Below, one piece after another: positions 17,456 through 26,137 of a stretch of 64,000 nt of DNA. Positions within the stretch are counted from its first letter, which is position 1. The number at the start of each line of letters is the position of its first letter. Source of the DNA: Alphaproteobacteria bacterium. Its GTDB lineage: Bacteria > Myxococcota_A > UBA796 > GCA-2862545. The notes under the pieces are model-generated. The model saw only the letters and a list, made by a program, of their open reading frames with translations. It did no database searches and had not been told where the DNA came from. Position numbers and translations under genes: made by a program. The DNA lies in assembly GCA_020632955.1 (NCBI GenBank), contig JACKEO010000002.1, positions 1 through 64,000 on the forward strand. The letters run 5' to 3'.

Positions 17456-18523
17456 TCAGGGCAGGAGGTCGTCGATCCCCGCGATCCGCCAGGTGAGCCG
17501 ATCGGGCGTGACCGCCAGGAGGTGGACGGCACCCCCGATGCGGAGGGCCGCGTGCGCGGCGGCGGGTTCGATGCAGGCCTCCAGCACCTCGACCGACGCG
17601 TCCGGACGGACGAGCACCCAGAGGACGCCGAGCCTCCCCTGGGCGACACCTCGGGTGAGGGCGGGCACCACCACGGCGTGGAGATCGATGCCGAGGCCCG
17701 CGACGGCGGTGCTCCAGCTCACCCGGACCTCGTCCCCGAGATCGGGGTCCGGTCGTGCAGCGGGGGGAGCCTCCTCGACCACGTCCTCGTCCCGCAACGC
17801 CCGCCCGGCGCCGGTGGCCAGGTCCACGACGACGGTGCGAGGCGCTTCGGTTCCACGTTCCGACAGGAGGGTGACCACGATGCCGTCGCGGGTGGAGCCG
17901 AGCACGCCATCCGGAGGGAGCACCCACCCGGTGGGTGGCTGCCACACCCCCTGCTCTCCCAGCGTGGTCGCATGCAGCGCGAGCGTCGTGGCCTCCGCGC
18001 CGAGCGTCGACACCAGTGCAGCGCGCGCCGCGAGCCGGGCATCCCCACACGCCTCCGCCAGCGCCCCACGCCACGCCATGCGCGGGATGCCCTCCTCGCA
18101 CAGCACGGCGAAGACCTCGTCGGGGTCGGACTGCTCGTCTCCAGCCTGGGGCGCGAAGACCTCCGCGTGGTCCACCACCAGACCCAGGCCCTCGGCACTG
18201 CCGTGGCAGGCCTCGTGCGCGAGGACCGAAGGCGCCAGCGACGCCGACGTCACCGCAGACAGGCGCACCACGCCGTCCCGCGGGTCGTAGCTTCCGTACG
18301 CCTCGACGCCTCCCTGCTCGATGCGGTCCACGCCTTCCACGCGCCGCACGCACCGCGCCTCGGGACGGAGGTCGCCGAGGTGGTGGGCCAGCGCGTCCTC
18401 GGCCTCGGCGAAGCGGACCTCGCGCACGTCCCAGGCGAAGGAGGCGTCGCCACACACCGGGCCGGGCACGCACGAGACGAGGCCTCCCAGCGCGAGCCCC
18501 GCGAACCCCAGGCTGCGGGTCAC
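17456..18523 (-). CDS. Lipoprotein with HExxH zinc-metallopeptidase-like motif
   Basis: This 355-residue protein has a type II signal (VTRSLGFAGLALGGLVSC, lipobox LVSC). Near residue 105 it has VLAHEACHGSAEG, which contains HEACH, an HExxH zinc-binding motif within a helix. A downstream acidic helix (EVFAPQAGDEQSDPDEVFAV) could supply a third ligand, but none is certain. The C-terminal half is beta-rich (TVVVDLATGAGRAL and similar) and looks like a propeller-like or repeated sheet. GTG at 18523 overlaps the upstream PHP gene stop in GTGA. Exported metallopeptidase is a plausible but unproven call. Confidence 0.65.
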   Translation of the reverse strand: MTRSLGFAGLALGGLVSCVPGPVCGDASFAWDVREVRFAEAEDALAHHLGDLRPEARCVRRVEGVDRIEQGGVEAYGSYDPRDGVVRLSAVTSASLAPSVLAHEACHGSAEGLGLVVDHAEVFAPQAGDEQSDPDEVFAVLCEEGIPRMAWRGALAEACGDARLAARAALVSTLGAEATTLALHATTLGEQGVWQPPTGWVLPPDGVLGSTRDGIVVTLLSERGTEAPRTVVVDLATGAGRALRDEDVVEEAPPAARPDPDLGDEVRVSWSTAVAGLGIDLHAVVVPALTRGVAQGRLGVLWVLVRPDASVEVLEACIEPAAAHAALRIGGAVHLLAVTPDRLTWRIAGIDDLLP

Positions 18524-20610
18524 GGGAAGAGGCCCGGGGGGGTCCACGCGCCGTCCCCGTCGGCATCCACCCGCACCGGGTTCGTGAAGGCGAGCGGGAC
18601 GTAGCCGGGCGCCACCACCGCGTAGTCGCCGGCAGGCCGCTTCACCGCGTCTGCGCCGCCGGGATCGTCGGGCGGGACGCCCGCCTCGGCGAGCACCCAG
18701 GCGTCGGCAGCCAGGGTGACGGGCACCTCCAGCGTCCAGCGGGCGGCGCCTGGCCCCGCCTGGGCGTCCAGCGCCTCGCGGTGCACCACCTCGCCGTCCA
18801 CCACGAGCCGCACCTCCGCCACCGGGACCCACGGCGCCGCGCGCACCGTGATCTCCGCCGTCACCGAGGCACCCCGCACGGCGCCGCCCGGACCCGCGCG
18901 CTGGTCGCCGTCCCCCCGCACCTCCAGCTCCACCACGGGCCCGGTCGACACCAGCACGTCGCCACCGCGGAGCCCGCGCAGGAAGGACGCCCGATCCAGG
19001 TCGGCGGCACCGACGGGGGCCGCGGCCCGCACGAGGTTCACGGGGAAGCCGGCGATCTCCACCTGGAGCGCGTGGCTGTCGGCGTTGCCCGTGCCGGTCA
19101 TCCGGTAGCCCTGGGAGAGCAGCGCGAACCAGTCGCGGCGCACCTCCTGGTAGAGCTCGAGGCTGAAGCGGTTCACCACCTCCAGCGCGTCGACATCGAG
19201 CGGCGTGGTGCCCGTGCCCGGGGCAGGCGCCGCCGCCCAGGCGTTCGGCCCCTGACCCACGGGGATCGACGGATCGAAGCCCATGCGCTGGAAGAGCGGC
19301 CAGGCGCCGCGCTTCGGCGGTTCCTCAGGTTGGAAGTGGATGCCGCGGGGGTGGTTGAGCTGGAGGAGCACGTCGGTGCCGGTGCCCGGCAGCGGGGCCG
19401 CGTGCTGCCGCGCGCGCAGGTCGTCGTAGTAGCCGCCGAAGGTCTCGGGTTGGAGCCCGGGGAAGGGCGCCGCGGCGGCGTCGGCCACGGGGAAGACGTT
19501 GAGGTGGGCGAGATCCCAGTTCCCCCCGTCCAGCTCCCCGCGCTCGCGCACGTCCACCTCGATGCCGGGCACCAGGCGCGTGCCGCCGCGCGCGGGCCCG
19601 AGCAGCTCCACGAGCCGGTCGTCCAGCGAGGTGACGCGGTTGTGGTCGGTGATCACGGCCACGTCGACCCCCGCCGCCACCAGCGAGGCGAGGCGCACGT
19701 CGTGCGGCAGGAAGGCGTCGTAGCTGGCCGCCGTGTGCACGTGCAGATCGGCCGTGAGGCGGCCCGGCGTGGGCACCACCTCCGGGAGCACCAGCCGCAC
19801 CGGACCGTCGACGGGCACGGTCACCTCGGCCACGCCCAGGTCGTCGCGGATCGAGCGCACCGCCACGAGGCGGTAGGTGCCCGGCGACAGCACCGTGGCC
19901 CCGTGACCGTCCAGCGAGAAGAAGGAGGTCATCGGCACGTCGCGCAGGTAGGGGTCGGCCGCCTCCCCGTCGTCGGGCCCGAGCGCCACCGGCTTGCCGT
20001 CGCGCAGCACGTGCACCCGCGCCGACACGGGTCGGCCCGCCCCGTCCACGGTCTGCACGTCGAGGCGGTGGGGACGGGGGTCCCAGGTGAACTCGCTGGT
20101 GCCGCGGAGGACGCGGCCCCCCGGCGTGCGGACGACGACGTCGAGCCGACGCGGCCCCGGCTCCGTGTGCCCGAGGAGGTCGAGCCCGGCCACGACGTCC
20201 CAGTCACCGCCGACGTGCGCGGACCGGCGGCGCACCTCGGGCCACGCGTGCGGGACCGGCTCCCCGTCGAGGCAGACGCTCACCTCGCTCCCGGCCTCGG
20301 CCGGCGTGATGCGCACGACGACCGGGGTGGAGGCGCCGCGCACCACGCCGCCGTCCGACGGGGCGTCCACGGTGAGGTGGCCCGAGGCCTGGGCGGCACA
20401 GGGCGACGGACCCACGGTGCCCCCGTTCCCGCCGTCTCCGGGCGGCAGGCCGACCACGGGCGTGGGATCGGTGTCGACGGGGCCGCCCTCGGGGCCCGGC
20501 AGGCCCGCGCACGCAGGCAGGAGCAGCACCGGCAGCAGCACGCGCACCCAGGACCCCCGGAGCGCGCAGCATAGACCGGTCCCGCGCGCCCCCGCACGCG
20601 TCGCTCGCAT
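18520..20610 (-). CDS. Exported PHP-domain metal-dependent phosphoesterase (CehA/McbA-like)
   Basis: This 696-residue lipoprotein has signal ending LLPVLLLPAC and an Asp/Pro/Gly linker. An N-terminal Ig-like region covers ~70-280. The PHP metal site then begins with ADLHVHTAASYDA (HxH), followed by VAVITDHN, VPGIEVDVRE, LNHPRG and GTGNADSHALQ, the full set of PHP histidines and aspartates. Such CehA/McbA-type enzymes hydrolyse phosphoesters or carbamates in the periplasm. A C-terminal beta domain ends in VDADGDGAWTPPG, a calcium-loop-like segment. The ATG at 20610 makes a long 34-residue signal; GTG at 20547 is an alternative. Confidence 0.85.
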   Translation of the reverse strand: MRATRAGARGTGLCCALRGSWVRVLLPVLLLPACAGLPGPEGGPVDTDPTPVVGLPPGDGGNGGTVGPSPCAAQASGHLTVDAPSDGGVVRGASTPVVVRITPAEAGSEVSVCLDGEPVPHAWPEVRRRSAHVGGDWDVVAGLDLLGHTEPGPRRLDVVVRTPGGRVLRGTSEFTWDPRPHRLDVQTVDGAGRPVSARVHVLRDGKPVALGPDDGEAADPYLRDVPMTSFFSLDGHGATVLSPGTYRLVAVRSIRDDLGVAEVTVPVDGPVRLVLPEVVPTPGRLTADLHVHTAASYDAFLPHDVRLASLVAAGVDVAVITDHNRVTSLDDRLVELLGPARGGTRLVPGIEVDVRERGELDGGNWDLAHLNVFPVADAAAAPFPGLQPETFGGYYDDLRARQHAAPLPGTGTDVLLQLNHPRGIHFQPEEPPKRGAWPLFQRMGFDPSIPVGQGPNAWAAAPAPGTGTTPLDVDALEVVNRFSLELYQEVRRDWFALLSQGYRMTGTGNADSHALQVEIAGFPVNLVRAAAPVGAADLDRASFLRGLRGGDVLVSTGPVVELEVRGDGDQRAGPGGAVRGASVTAEITVRAAPWVPVAEVRLVVDGEVVHREALDAQAGPGAARWTLEVPVTLAADAWVLAEAGVPPDDPGGADAVKRPAGDYAVVAPGYVPLAFTNPVRVDADGDGAWTPPGLFP

Positions 20611-20671
20611 CCGGGCTCCCTGAGGCAGCCGAGGCCCCCCGGGTTACCCCTGCGGGTTGACCCGAGAGCCC

Positions 20672-22585
20672 ATGCCGACCCCGCTCCCCATGACTCCCGA
20701 GGAGGCCTCCGGCCCCCTCGACGTCATCCTGGTCACCGGCGACGCCTACGTCGACCACCCCTCCTGGGGCGTGGCCGCCATCGGGCGGTGGCTGGAGCAC
20801 CACGGCTTCTCGGTGGGCATCCTCGCCCAGCCCGACTGGACCGACGTCGAGGCCTTCCGGGCCCTGGGCCGTCCGCGCCTGTTCTTCGGCGTCACCGCCG
20901 GGAACATGGACTCGATGGTCAACAAGCTCACGGCCTCACGCCACCTGCGCTCGGCCGATGCCTACGCCCCCGGCGGTGAGCTGGGCACCCGCCCCGATCG
21001 CGCCACCATCCCGTACACCTCGCGCTGCAAGCAGGCCTACAAGGACGTGCCCGTCGTCATCGGCGGCATCGAGGCCAGCCTGCGCCGCCTCGTGCACTAC
21101 GACTACTGGCAGGACCGCCTGCGCGGCTCCATCCTGCTCGACGCCAAGGCCGACCTCCTCGTGTACGGCATGGGCGAGCGCCAGGTGCTGGAGATCGCGC
21201 GGCGCCTCGACGCCGGCCTGCCCATCGAGGCCTGCCGCGATCTGCCCGGCACCGCCTGGGCCGCCGGGCGCACCGCCGACGTGCCCGAGGGTCCCGAGGT
21301 GGAGGAGATCCCCAGCCTCGAGGCCTGCCGCGCCGATCCCCTCACCTTCAACCGCGTCACCCTGGTGATGTACCGGGAGTCCAACCCGCACTGCGGCAAG
21401 GTGATCGTGCAGCGCCACGGCGCCCGCGCGGTGGTGGTGAACCCGCCCGCCGAGCCGCTCGACACCGCGGGCCTCGATCTGGTGCACGAGCTGCCCTACA
21501 CGTACGCGGCCCACCCCTGCTACCGGCAGCCCATCCCGGCGCTGGCCTCCATCGAGGGCAGCATCACGGTGAACCGGGGCTGCTCCGGCGGGTGCAGCTT
21601 CTGCGCGCTCACCATCCACCAGGGCAAGGACGTGGTGTCGCGCAGCGAGGGCAGCGTGCTCCGCGAGCTGGAGCAGATGACCCGCCGCCCCGGCTGGAAG
21701 GGCATCGTCAGCGACCTCGGCGGCCCCACGGCCAACATGTTCCACATGCGCTGCATGTCGGAGGCGGCGAACAAGGTCTGCCGTCGCGTGAGCTGCCTGC
21801 ACCCGGTGCGCTGCAAGCACTACGGCACCGATCACGGTCCCTACCTGGAGCTGCTCCGCAAGGCGCGCACGATGCCCGGCGTGCGCCGCGTCTACGTGAA
21901 CTCCGGCATCCGCTACGACCTGGCCGACCTCGACGGCACCTTCGTGGAGGAGCTGGCGAAGCACCACGTGCAGGGCCAGCTGTCGGTGGCGCCCGAGCAC
22001 GCGAGCAGCGTGGCCCTCCACCAGATGCGCAAGCCCGAGTCCCGGTACTTCGACCGCTTCATGGAGCGCTTCCAGCAGGCCACGGCCGATGCGGGCAAGC
22101 AGCAGTTCCTGGTGCCCTACTTCCAGTGCGCCCACCCGGGCGTCGACGGCGAGGCCTGCATCGAGCTGGCCCGGTACATGAAGCAGCGCGGCCTGCGTCC
22201 CCGCCAGGCCCAGATGTTCATGCCCACCCCGGGCACCATCGCCACCGCCACCTACGTCACCGGCATCGACCCCTACACGAAGCAGCCGGTGTACGTGGCC
22301 AAGGGCGACATGGAGCGCAGCCGTCAGCGCGCGCTCCTCTTCTGGTGGAAGCGCGAGGAGCAGCCGCACGTGCGGGAGGCCCTGCTGCACTGGGGCCGGG
22401 GCGACCTCATCGGACGCGGCCCCGACGCGCTCGTGCCGCCCGGTCCGGCCTTCGGCGCCTGGGCGAAGCGGCGCCGGAGCGGGATGCGCTTCGACACGCA
22501 CATGGGCATGCAGGTGGAGCGCGCCAGCGCCGACGAGGAGCGCAGCGAGAGCTGGGAGGCGGTGGCCGAGGGGCGGGGGGCCTAG
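20672..22585 (+). CDS. YgiQ-family radical SAM protein
   Basis: This ~637-residue protein has the YgiQ layout: an N-terminal cobalamin-like domain (DVILVTGDAYVDHPSWGVAA), the GVTAGNMDSMVNKLTA and VPVVIGGIEASLRR segments, and the radical SAM core with CSGGCSFC (CxxxCxxC) after SITVNRG. SDLGGPTANMFHMRC and LSVAPEHASS follow, all hallmarks of the UPF0313/YgiQ family. The 4Fe-4S cluster and S-adenosylmethionine chemistry are established for the superfamily; the YgiQ substrate is not. ATG at 20672 was taken, with a TTG at 20657 and an ATG at 20690 possible. Length matches the family. Confidence 0.95.
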   Translation: MPTPLPMTPEEASGPLDVILVTGDAYVDHPSWGVAAIGRWLEHHGFSVGILAQPDWTDVEAFRALGRPRLFFGVTAGNMDSMVNKLTASRHLRSADAYAPGGELGTRPDRATIPYTSRCKQAYKDVPVVIGGIEASLRRLVHYDYWQDRLRGSILLDAKADLLVYGMGERQVLEIARRLDAGLPIEACRDLPGTAWAAGRTADVPEGPEVEEIPSLEACRADPLTFNRVTLVMYRESNPHCGKVIVQRHGARAVVVNPPAEPLDTAGLDLVHELPYTYAAHPCYRQPIPALASIEGSITVNRGCSGGCSFCALTIHQGKDVVSRSEGSVLRELEQMTRRPGWKGIVSDLGGPTANMFHMRCMSEAANKVCRRVSCLHPVRCKHYGTDHGPYLELLRKARTMPGVRRVYVNSGIRYDLADLDGTFVEELAKHHVQGQLSVAPEHASSVALHQMRKPESRYFDRFMERFQQATADAGKQQFLVPYFQCAHPGVDGEACIELARYMKQRGLRPRQAQMFMPTPGTIATATYVTGIDPYTKQPVYVAKGDMERSRQRALLFWWKREEQPHVREALLHWGRGDLIGRGPDALVPPGPAFGAWAKRRRSGMRFDTHMGMQVERASADEERSESWEAVAEGRGA

Positions 22586-22599
22586 TTCGGTCACCGAAC
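22585..22599. terminator. Short hairpin between convergent genes
   Basis: GTTCGG-TCA-CCGAAC forms a 6-bp stem with a 3-base loop right at the stop codon of the YgiQ gene and 14 bp from the end of the convergent halogenase-like gene. It has no T-run, so intrinsic termination is uncertain, but the position suits a two-way terminator. Confidence 0.35.
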
Positions 22600-22612
22600 C
22601 CGCGCGGTCCGG

Positions 22613-24304
22613 TCAGGCCCGGGGATCGGCGTAGCGGAAGGCCCGCCCGCGCACGAAGGGCATCACCATGTCGTGCACCTCGGGGCTGGCCTCACGCCCC
22701 ACCCACCAGGCGAAGCGGCCCAGCGCGAGGGCGTGGCGCGGCATCCTCGGCGGGATGGAGTGCCGGTGGTCGCGCACCCAGGCGAAGGCCGGCTCGTAGT
22801 GGAAGGGCTGGGCCCGGACGAGGGCCAGCAGGTCCTCGCGGGCCCGGGGGACCGGCAGGGTGGCGCGGTCCACCCGCTCCATGAGGTCCACCGCGTCGCG
22901 GAAGAACGGACCGAACCCGGGGATGTGGGCCGTGGGGTGGTGATCGAGCGTGCGCAGCAGGTGGTCGTCGCCCGCGTCGGCCTGCTGCCGGGCCTGCCAC
23001 TGGAGGAAGTGCGAGGCGGTCGACAGCATCCAGATCCAGAACCAGCCCTGCCAGAGCTCCCAGTCGCGCCACGACACCAGCGAGCCATAGGCCAGGTCGT
23101 CGTGCCCCTGCACCAGCCGCGCGCAGACCTCGTCGAGGTGGGCGAAGCGGGCGTGGGACCAGTCGCCGTCGGCGTGGGCCTGGAGGAGATCGAGCGCCAG
23201 GAGCTTCACGCCGTCGAGCGTGCAGGCGAGCCCGCGCGAGTAGAGGGGGTCCACGAAGCCGTAGGCGTGGGGCAGCAGGGCGAAGCCGGGCCCCGTGGCC
23301 GCCGACCGCGCGTACTGCAGGCGATCGGTGACCACCCACGGGCGCACGGCCCGCGCACCGCCGAGCTGCCGTTCGAGGTCGGGGAAGCGGGCCAGCCACG
23401 TGGCCCAGGTGTGCTCCGGCGGCTCGCCGGGATCCCGGGGCCACCGCCGCGCGTCGAGCTGCAGGCCCACCGAGACCAGCGGGTTGTCGGACGCGGCGTG
23501 GTTGTCGAAGGGGATGACCCAGACCCACCCCCCGTCGAAGACGTGATGGAGCGTGCCCTGGTGGAAGGGGCCCGGCATGCCCGTGCGCGTGGCGGGGAGG
23601 ATCTCGTCGAAGGGACGAACCCCCACCATGTGGGTGAACATCGACCGGGTGGGCGTGCGCAGGCCCTCGGCCGACGTGGTGAGGCCCACGCGCTCGCTCA
23701 CCAGCGAGCGATGCCCGGTGCCGTCCACGAGGAAGGCGGCCCGCAGCGTCGTGCCGTCGGCCAGCGTGACCCGCGCGTCGCCCTCGGCCACGGCGAGGTC
23801 GCGCACCTCCTGGCCGAGCCGCGGATCGGCGCCGGCGGCCACGGCGAGCTGGAAGAGGTGGGCGTCGACGTCCTGGCGGAAGAAGTGGAACTCGGGCGCG
23901 TCGAGCCAGGCCATCAGGGTCTGCCCAGGGTCGGCGGGCTGGCCCTCCTCGTGCCGCACGAAGCCGAAGTTGCGCTTCACGCCGCAGCGTCGGCCCACCG
24001 CCCGCGTCAGCGCGCGCGGATGCAGCTCCGGCACGCCGAACAGGGTGGCCATGCCGGCGAGCGCCTGCGTGGTGTAGGCGATCGTGGACTCCCCGATCGC
24101 GAAGCGCGGGTGGGTGGCCCGATCCACCACCGCCACGCGCAGGCCGCGGCGCGCCAGGATGAGCGCCAGCACCGCGCCGCCCAGCCCCGCGCCGAGCACG
24201 ACGACGTCGTGGGTGCGCGCAGGCGCGCGAGCGGAGGCGACCGCGCTGCCGCAAGAGGCCTCGGCGCCCTCCTCCTCCCGGCCGCCGTGCAGGCTCGCGG
24301 TCAT
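22613..24304 (-). CDS. FAD-dependent halogenase-like oxidoreductase
   Basis: This 563-residue protein has an FAD dinucleotide fold GAGLGG at 38-43, GESTIAYT at 71-78, a lysine at 110 (GVKRNFGFVRHEE) in the region of the catalytic halogenase lysine, LVDGTGHRSLVSE, and WVWVIPF at 260-266. WxWxIP is the signature of flavin-dependent halogenases and is thought to prevent mono-oxygenation. The PLYSRGLACTLDG segment matches the PLFSxG region of the same superfamily. It lacks any nearby biosynthetic or carrier-protein gene, so substrate is unknown, and a non-halogenating oxidoreductase remains possible. ATG at 24304 overlaps the RluA-like stop in ATGA. The N-terminal ~30 residues are disordered. Confidence 0.75.
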   Translation of the reverse strand: MTASLHGGREEEGAEASCGSAVASARAPARTHDVVVLGAGLGGAVLALILARRGLRVAVVDRATHPRFAIGESTIAYTTQALAGMATLFGVPELHPRALTRAVGRRCGVKRNFGFVRHEEGQPADPGQTLMAWLDAPEFHFFRQDVDAHLFQLAVAAGADPRLGQEVRDLAVAEGDARVTLADGTTLRAAFLVDGTGHRSLVSERVGLTTSAEGLRTPTRSMFTHMVGVRPFDEILPATRTGMPGPFHQGTLHHVFDGGWVWVIPFDNHAASDNPLVSVGLQLDARRWPRDPGEPPEHTWATWLARFPDLERQLGGARAVRPWVVTDRLQYARSAATGPGFALLPHAYGFVDPLYSRGLACTLDGVKLLALDLLQAHADGDWSHARFAHLDEVCARLVQGHDDLAYGSLVSWRDWELWQGWFWIWMLSTASHFLQWQARQQADAGDDHLLRTLDHHPTAHIPGFGPFFRDAVDLMERVDRATLPVPRAREDLLALVRAQPFHYEPAFAWVRDHRHSIPPRMPRHALALGRFAWWVGREASPEVHDMVMPFVRGRAFRYADPRA

Positions 24305-25191
24305 GCGGCCTCCCACGAGGCCGGGTGCGACCAGCTGCGCACCCCGCCCGAGCCCAGGTCCGGCAGGGTCAGCACGTGGGCGTGCAGGAGGTAGCCCCCG
24401 TCGGTGGCCCGCACGTCGTCGCGCGCCCCGCCCCCCGGCAGGAAGAGCGGGTCGCCCGCGAGCGGATGACCGACGCAGGCGGCGTGGATGCGGATCTGGT
24501 GGGGACGGCCCGTGTCGATGCGCACGTCGGCCAGCGTGTGGCGACCATGGGCGCCCACCACGCGGAACCGGGTGCGTGCCGCGGCCCCCGTGGCCGACGC
24601 GGCGTGCAGCGTGCCCAGGAGCGGGTGGGGCACGGGTCCGATGGGCACCTCCACCACCGTGGCCCGCCAGTCGGGCCGACCGGAGAGCACCGCGCGGTAG
24701 CCCCGCTCCACGCCCCCGGCGCGCCAGGCCGCCTGCAGGGTGCGCCGCGCCGACGCGGTGCGCGCGAAGACCACCAGGCCCGAGGTGCCCGTGCCCAGGC
24801 GGTGCATGGGGGTGGCCTCCGGCCAGCGATCCCGCACCCGGGCGAGCAGCGTGTGCCGCAGGTAGCCCCCCGACGGGAGGGTGGGCAGGCCCGAGGGCTT
24901 CGACACCAGCACCACCTCGGCGTCCTCGTGGACCAGCGTGAAGTCCAGCGGCACCTCCGGCTCGCGCCACGGCGGCCGGTGCCACGCGACCTCCTGTCCC
25001 CGTCGCAGCGGCAGCGCCCCGTCGACCACGCGACCATCCACCTCGACCTCGCCCTCCAGGACCCGGTCGGACCAGCCCGCGGCGGGGGTGTGGCGGTAGT
25101 GGCGGGCGAGCCAGGCCACCAGGGGCTCGCGCTCCCCGTCCGGCCCGACCCGGGCACGGTAGGTCCAGCCGTCGTTGAGGGCCTCGGCCAT
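24301..25191 (-). CDS. RluA-type pseudouridine synthase homologue, HRLG variant
   Basis: This 296-residue protein has an S4-like N-terminal region (RVLEGEVEVDGRVVDGALPL) and an RluA/RsuA catalytic domain with VVLVSKPSGLPTLPSGG, MHRLGTGTSGLVVFA, LADVRIDTGRPHQIRIH and HPLAGDPLF. In most RluA enzymes the motif is HRLDxxTSG and the aspartate is the catalytic residue; here it is glycine. A branch of the family with HRLGRGTSG is known from plants and bacteria, so this may be a natural subgroup rather than a broken gene. RNA modification or RNA binding without catalysis are both possible. The halogenase-like gene is coupled directly downstream. Confidence 0.85.
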   Translation of the reverse strand: MAEALNDGWTYRARVGPDGEREPLVAWLARHYRHTPAAGWSDRVLEGEVEVDGRVVDGALPLRRGQEVAWHRPPWREPEVPLDFTLVHEDAEVVLVSKPSGLPTLPSGGYLRHTLLARVRDRWPEATPMHRLGTGTSGLVVFARTASARRTLQAAWRAGGVERGYRAVLSGRPDWRATVVEVPIGPVPHPLLGTLHAASATGAAARTRFRVVGAHGRHTLADVRIDTGRPHQIRIHAACVGHPLAGDPLFLPGGGARDDVRATDGGYLLHAHVLTLPDLGSGGVRSWSHPASWEAA

Positions 25192-25284
25192 GGCGCGGCC
25201 TATCGCCCCCGGCCGGGGGGACGCCACGCCACGGGACCGTGCGCGGGACCCCCGGGGTACCCTGTGCACCTCGCGGAGGTCCCG

Positions 25285-26133
25285 ATGCGCACGTCCTGGC
25301 GACTCCTCGTCCTCGCAGCCCTCGCCTGCGGCGCGCCCGCCGAGGGCGACCCCGCCGGCGACACCGAGACCGACGCCGTCGACGACACCGACCCGGCGGA
25401 CACCGACACCCCGCCCGACACCACCGCCGACGCCGCCTGCGGCGCGGCCGAGGTGGAGGTGGCCTTCGACACCACCGACGGCGTGCGCCTCGTGGCCGAC
25501 TGGCGCCCCGCGGCCACCGCGGGCGGGCCGGCGCTGGTGCTCTTCCACATGGTGCCGCCCGCCAACGACCGCACGAACTACCCGCCGCGGGTGCGCGAGG
25601 CGCTGCACGCGAAGGGGTGGTCGATCCTCAACGTGGACCGCCGGGGTGCGGGCGACAGCGGCGGCGACGTCACCCAGGCCACGGGCGATCCGCAGGCCCG
25701 CCTGGATCTCGAGGCGGCCGTGCGCTGGCTGCTCGATCCCGGCCGGGCCTGCGCCGTGGACCCCGAGGCCCTCGTCTTCGTCGGGGCCAGCAACGGCACC
25801 ACCGCGCTCTTCGACTACGCGCTCGACCACGACCCCGCGCTGCCGCTGCCGGCCTCGATGGTCTACCTGTCGCCCGGCACCTACACGATCCAGCATCACG
25901 GCGCGTCCAAGGCCGAGCTCGGCAGCACCTGGCGCATCCAGCTGCCCATCCTCTGGCTCTACCCGTCCACGGAGCCCTTCTCCCTCGACTTCGTGGCCGA
26001 CGCCCCGGGGGCCTGGGAGTTCGTCGAGCGGGGCACCGAGCACGGCGCCCGCATGTTCGACGGCGGCAGCCTCGAGCGCCAGACCCTCGACGACCTCACC
26101 CGCTACGTCGGCGCGGCGCTCGCCCCGGAGTGA
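25285..26133 (+). CDS. Lipoprotein alpha/beta hydrolase
   Basis: This 282-residue protein has a lipoprotein signal (WRLLVLAALAC) and a ~35-residue Asp/Thr linker. An alpha/beta-hydrolase domain then opens VEVAFDTTDGVRLVADWRP, with ALVLFHMVPP as the oxyanion-region strand, NVDRRGAGDSGGDV, and nucleophile elbow VGASNGTT (GxSxG, Ser as nucleophile). A catalytic Asp may lie in the ILWLYPSTEPF region, and a His in GTEHGARMF (GxxHG) near the end. ATG at 25285 has GGAGG eight bases ahead. Esterase or peptidase activity on the outside of the membrane is likely; substrate unknown. Confidence 0.8.
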   Translation: MRTSWRLLVLAALACGAPAEGDPAGDTETDAVDDTDPADTDTPPDTTADAACGAAEVEVAFDTTDGVRLVADWRPAATAGGPALVLFHMVPPANDRTNYPPRVREALHAKGWSILNVDRRGAGDSGGDVTQATGDPQARLDLEAAVRWLLDPGRACAVDPEALVFVGASNGTTALFDYALDHDPALPLPASMVYLSPGTYTIQHHGASKAELGSTWRIQLPILWLYPSTEPFSLDFVADAPGAWEFVERGTEHGARMFDGGSLERQTLDDLTRYVGAALAPE

Positions 26134-26137
26134 GGGC

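Noticed and set aside
25206..25219. CCCCCGGCCGGGGG palindrome before the hydrolase gene
   Set aside because: Perfect, but made of C/G runs that are expected by chance at this GC content.
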